Of a DNA stretch of 10,168 nt, positions 8,991 through 10,168 are shown piece after piece. The position numbers and the translations under genes are program-made. The DNA comes from Flavobacteriaceae bacterium. GTDB lineage: Bacteria; Bacteroidota; Bacteroidia; Flavobacteriales; Flavobacteriaceae. The stretch covers positions 1 to 10,168 of the forward strand of contig NZQO01000038.1 of the NCBI GenBank assembly GCA_002693605.1, written 5' to 3'. The number at the start of each line of letters is the position of its first letter. Position 1 is the stretch's first letter. Below the pieces are notes generated by a model. That model was not told the DNA's origin, did no database searches, and saw only the letters and a list, made by a program, of their open reading frames with translations.

Positions 8991-9419
8991 TTATGAAATC
9001 TCAACCATTTTCTTCAATGCTTTCTGTTCTTCTTTCTTCGGAAGGGAGATGGTTAACACCCCGGCCTCATAAGTGGCAGTAATATTTTCTGCCTCCAGGT
9101 TATCCGGAAGGGCAAAAGATCGATTAAAGGCCGCAAAATTAAATTCTTTTCGTGTAAAGACGACAAAATTATTTACATCTTTTTCCTTTTCTTCGCTCGT
9201 AGCGGAAACATGTAGTACGTCTCCGTCAAGTTCAATTGTAAAATTTTTCTTCTTCAAACCGGGCGCTGCCAGTTCAATTACAAAATTCGTATTTTTTTCC
9301 TGAATATTGACAAATGGAATGCTAAAGTTTTCATAATTAGGCACATCCAATTTATTTTCAGTCAAAATCCCATCAAAAATTGAAGGGAAACGCGGACTAT
9401 TATTAGTAACTAAAATCAT
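8991..9419 (-). CDS. Small heat shock protein, Hsp20/alpha-crystallin family
   Basis: ATP-independent cytosolic holdase chaperone that binds unfolding proteins and hands them to DnaK/ClpB. The 142-aa length is typical. A short N-terminal arm (1-33) is followed by the alpha-crystallin domain (about 34-128), with VNIQEKNTNFVIELAAPGLKKKNFTIELDGDVLHVSA and the family signature AxYEAGVLTISLPK (115-128; Gly120, Val121, Leu122). The tail ends MVEIS, where Val-Glu-Ile can serve as the I/V-x-I motif that links oligomers. The start ATG is preceded by TAAAAAATC, the A-rich leader usual in Bacteroidota. Three 60-base lines sampled in this gene have 30-42% GC, lower than most of the window. A dedicated terminator follows, so it is probably monocistronic. 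Heat induction is expected from the family. I see no CIRCE element; a TTTCTTTG at about 9484-9491 (minus strand) is a one-mismatch -7 box without a clear TTG partner. Confidence 0.95.
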   Translation of the reverse strand: MILVTNNSPRFPSIFDGILTENKLDVPNYENFSIPFVNIQEKNTNFVIELAAPGLKKKNFTIELDGDVLHVSATSEEKEKDVNNFVVFTRKEFNFAAFNRSFALPDNLEAENITATYEAGVLTISLPKKEEQKALKKMVEIS

Positions 9420-9501
9420 GATTTTTTATTGTTTTTGTTTCAATATTTTTTAGGCTCTTGAAACTTTAATAACAAAAAGAAATCCAAAGAAATAGATACG
9501 T

Positions 9502-9545
9502 CATTTTGTCTTGATTATTTCCAGATTAAATGCCATCTTGTCTTG
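9502..9545. repeat. 12-bp direct repeat upstream of hsp20
   Basis: CATTTTGTCTTG (9502-9513) and CATCTTGTCTTG (9534-9545) match at 11 of 12 bases and are 32 bp apart start to start, about three helical turns, so both would face the same side of the DNA. They lie 83-126 bp upstream of the hsp20 start and 79-122 bp upstream of the DUF2254 start. They could be a pair of activator or repressor sites. No known regulator motif is recognised, and chance cannot be excluded. Confidence 0.4.
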
Positions 9546-9579
9546 GCTGTACTTAGATTTAATTCAATTTTAAGGGAAA

Positions 9580-9598
9580 GTGATGCGATTCGCATTAC
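9580..9598. promoter_or_regulatory. 19-bp near-perfect palindrome, candidate operator of the DUF2254 gene
   Basis: GTGATGCGA, a central T, and TCGCATTAC form a 19-bp palindrome with 8 of 9 arm positions paired; the inner 13 bp, ATGCGATTCGCAT, are perfect around the central base. It ends 25 bp before the ATG at 9624 and overlaps a weak -7 candidate, TACATTTA (9596-9603, one mismatch to TAnnTTTG). The position and symmetry suit a dimeric repressor. A one-base loop makes an RNA hairpin unlikely. The regulator is unknown. Confidence 0.5.
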
Positions 9599-9623
9599 AT
9601 TTACGGGAATTAAAAGGTTTAGA

Positions 9624-10168
9624 ATGAAACAACTTTACATTAAGCTTGTCGCTTTTTTCAACACCATAAAAAGCAAGATTGCCTTTTACCCCACGTTTTT
9701 GGCACTTTTAGGCTTTTTCCTCACCTTCGTGATGACGGCCGTTGAGAACAGCGGCCTTTCGAAGGAACTTTCGGAAAACCTGCCTCAGCTAGTGTTACAG
9801 GATGGCGATACGGCATTGACCGTGCTCAGTGCCTGTATTGGGGGGCTTATCTCGATGATGGTGTTCAGCTTTTCGATGGTGATGCTCCTGCTGAGCCAAG
9901 CCTCGAGTAACTTTTCTCCCAGGCTGTTGCCGGGTCTCATCTCAGATAAGCGACACCAGATTATCCTGGGCACCTATCTCGCCACGATATTGTACAATAT
10001 ATTCACGCTCTTTTCGGTGGAGCCGAACGATAAGGAGTACAGCCTTCCGGGCATTTCCATCCTGCTCGGTATTTTCCTGACCATCCTCTGCCTGTGCCTG
10101 TTTATTTACTTTATCCACAACATCTCCCAGAGCATCCAGATCAATAATATCCTGGACAACATTTACCA
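9624..10168 (+). CDS. DUF2254-type integral membrane protein (3' end beyond the window)
   Basis: An open frame of 181 codons plus two bases with no stop before the window edge, so only the N-terminal part is seen. It starts MKQLYIKLVAFFNTIKSK, and the visible part has about four membrane segments (roughly 22-40, 65-92, 112-130 and 142-165). The segment from VLSACIGGLISMMVFSFSMV to LLSQASSNFSPRLLPG (67-104), followed by ISDKRHQIILGTYLATILYNI (106-126), matches my memory of the DUF2254 family, where FS...L..ASSQFSPR.L followed by a short D+/R, Q and LG motif is conserved. No biochemical function is established for that family, so none is assigned. The start is supported by an A-rich leader (TTAAAAGG) 6 bp upstream and the lack of an alternative nearby ATG. 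A palindromic candidate operator lies just upstream, and hsp20 is divergent. Full family members are usually over 400 aa, so more than half of the gene probably lies outside. Confidence 0.8.
   Translation, partial: MKQLYIKLVAFFNTIKSKIAFYPTFLALLGFFLTFVMTAVENSGLSKELSENLPQLVLQDGDTALTVLSACIGGLISMMVFSFSMVMLLLSQASSNFSPRLLPGLISDKRHQIILGTYLATILYNIFTLFSVEPNDKEYSLPGISILLGIFLTILCLCLFIYFIHNISQSIQINNILDNIY

Overview
The window looks like a core chromosomal segment of a Bacteroidota species, most probably a marine-type Flavobacteriaceae. The evidence is Bacteroidota-type promoter boxes (TAnnTTTG, seen upstream of pyrG and rluF), A-rich leaders without Shine-Dalgarno sites, a secreted protein whose signal peptide ends in ...SAQ, a long YidC with a large periplasmic domain, and a bacterial GH3-family protein. 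Base composition is moderate, near 45-50% GC by eye, with one AT-richer gene (hsp20). I see no mobile element, CRISPR array, tRNA, rRNA or phage gene.

Layout. On the left, pyrG (CTP synthase) and yidC (membrane protein insertase) lie on the minus strand, separated by 120 bp without a visible promoter, so they are probably one transcript from a clear promoter at 3694-3721. Divergently, uvrB (nucleotide excision repair) reads right and overlaps by 4 bp a small gene for an exported HELGH zinc-metalloprotease-like protein that starts at TTG. This pair runs head-on into a minus-strand GH3-family gene (acyl-adenylating, amide-forming enzyme family, substrate unknown), and the two coding regions overlap by 20 bp. 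Divergent from GH3 is rluF (23S rRNA pseudouridine synthase), whose promoter sits so close to its ATG that the mRNA may be leaderless. rluF and a minus-strand small heat shock protein gene (hsp20) converge on a hairpin terminator. Finally a DUF2254-type membrane protein gene starts at 9624 and runs off the right edge. It shares a 204-bp divergent regulatory region with hsp20 that contains a 12-bp direct repeat and a 19-bp near-perfect palindrome.

Most of the genes are housekeeping: nucleotide synthesis, membrane protein insertion, DNA repair, rRNA modification and protein quality control. No coherent new multi-gene system is evident. The points most worth a second look are the exported metalloprotease-like protein coupled to uvrB, the bacterial GH3 enzyme, the palindrome in front of the DUF2254 gene, and the probably leaderless rluF mRNA.
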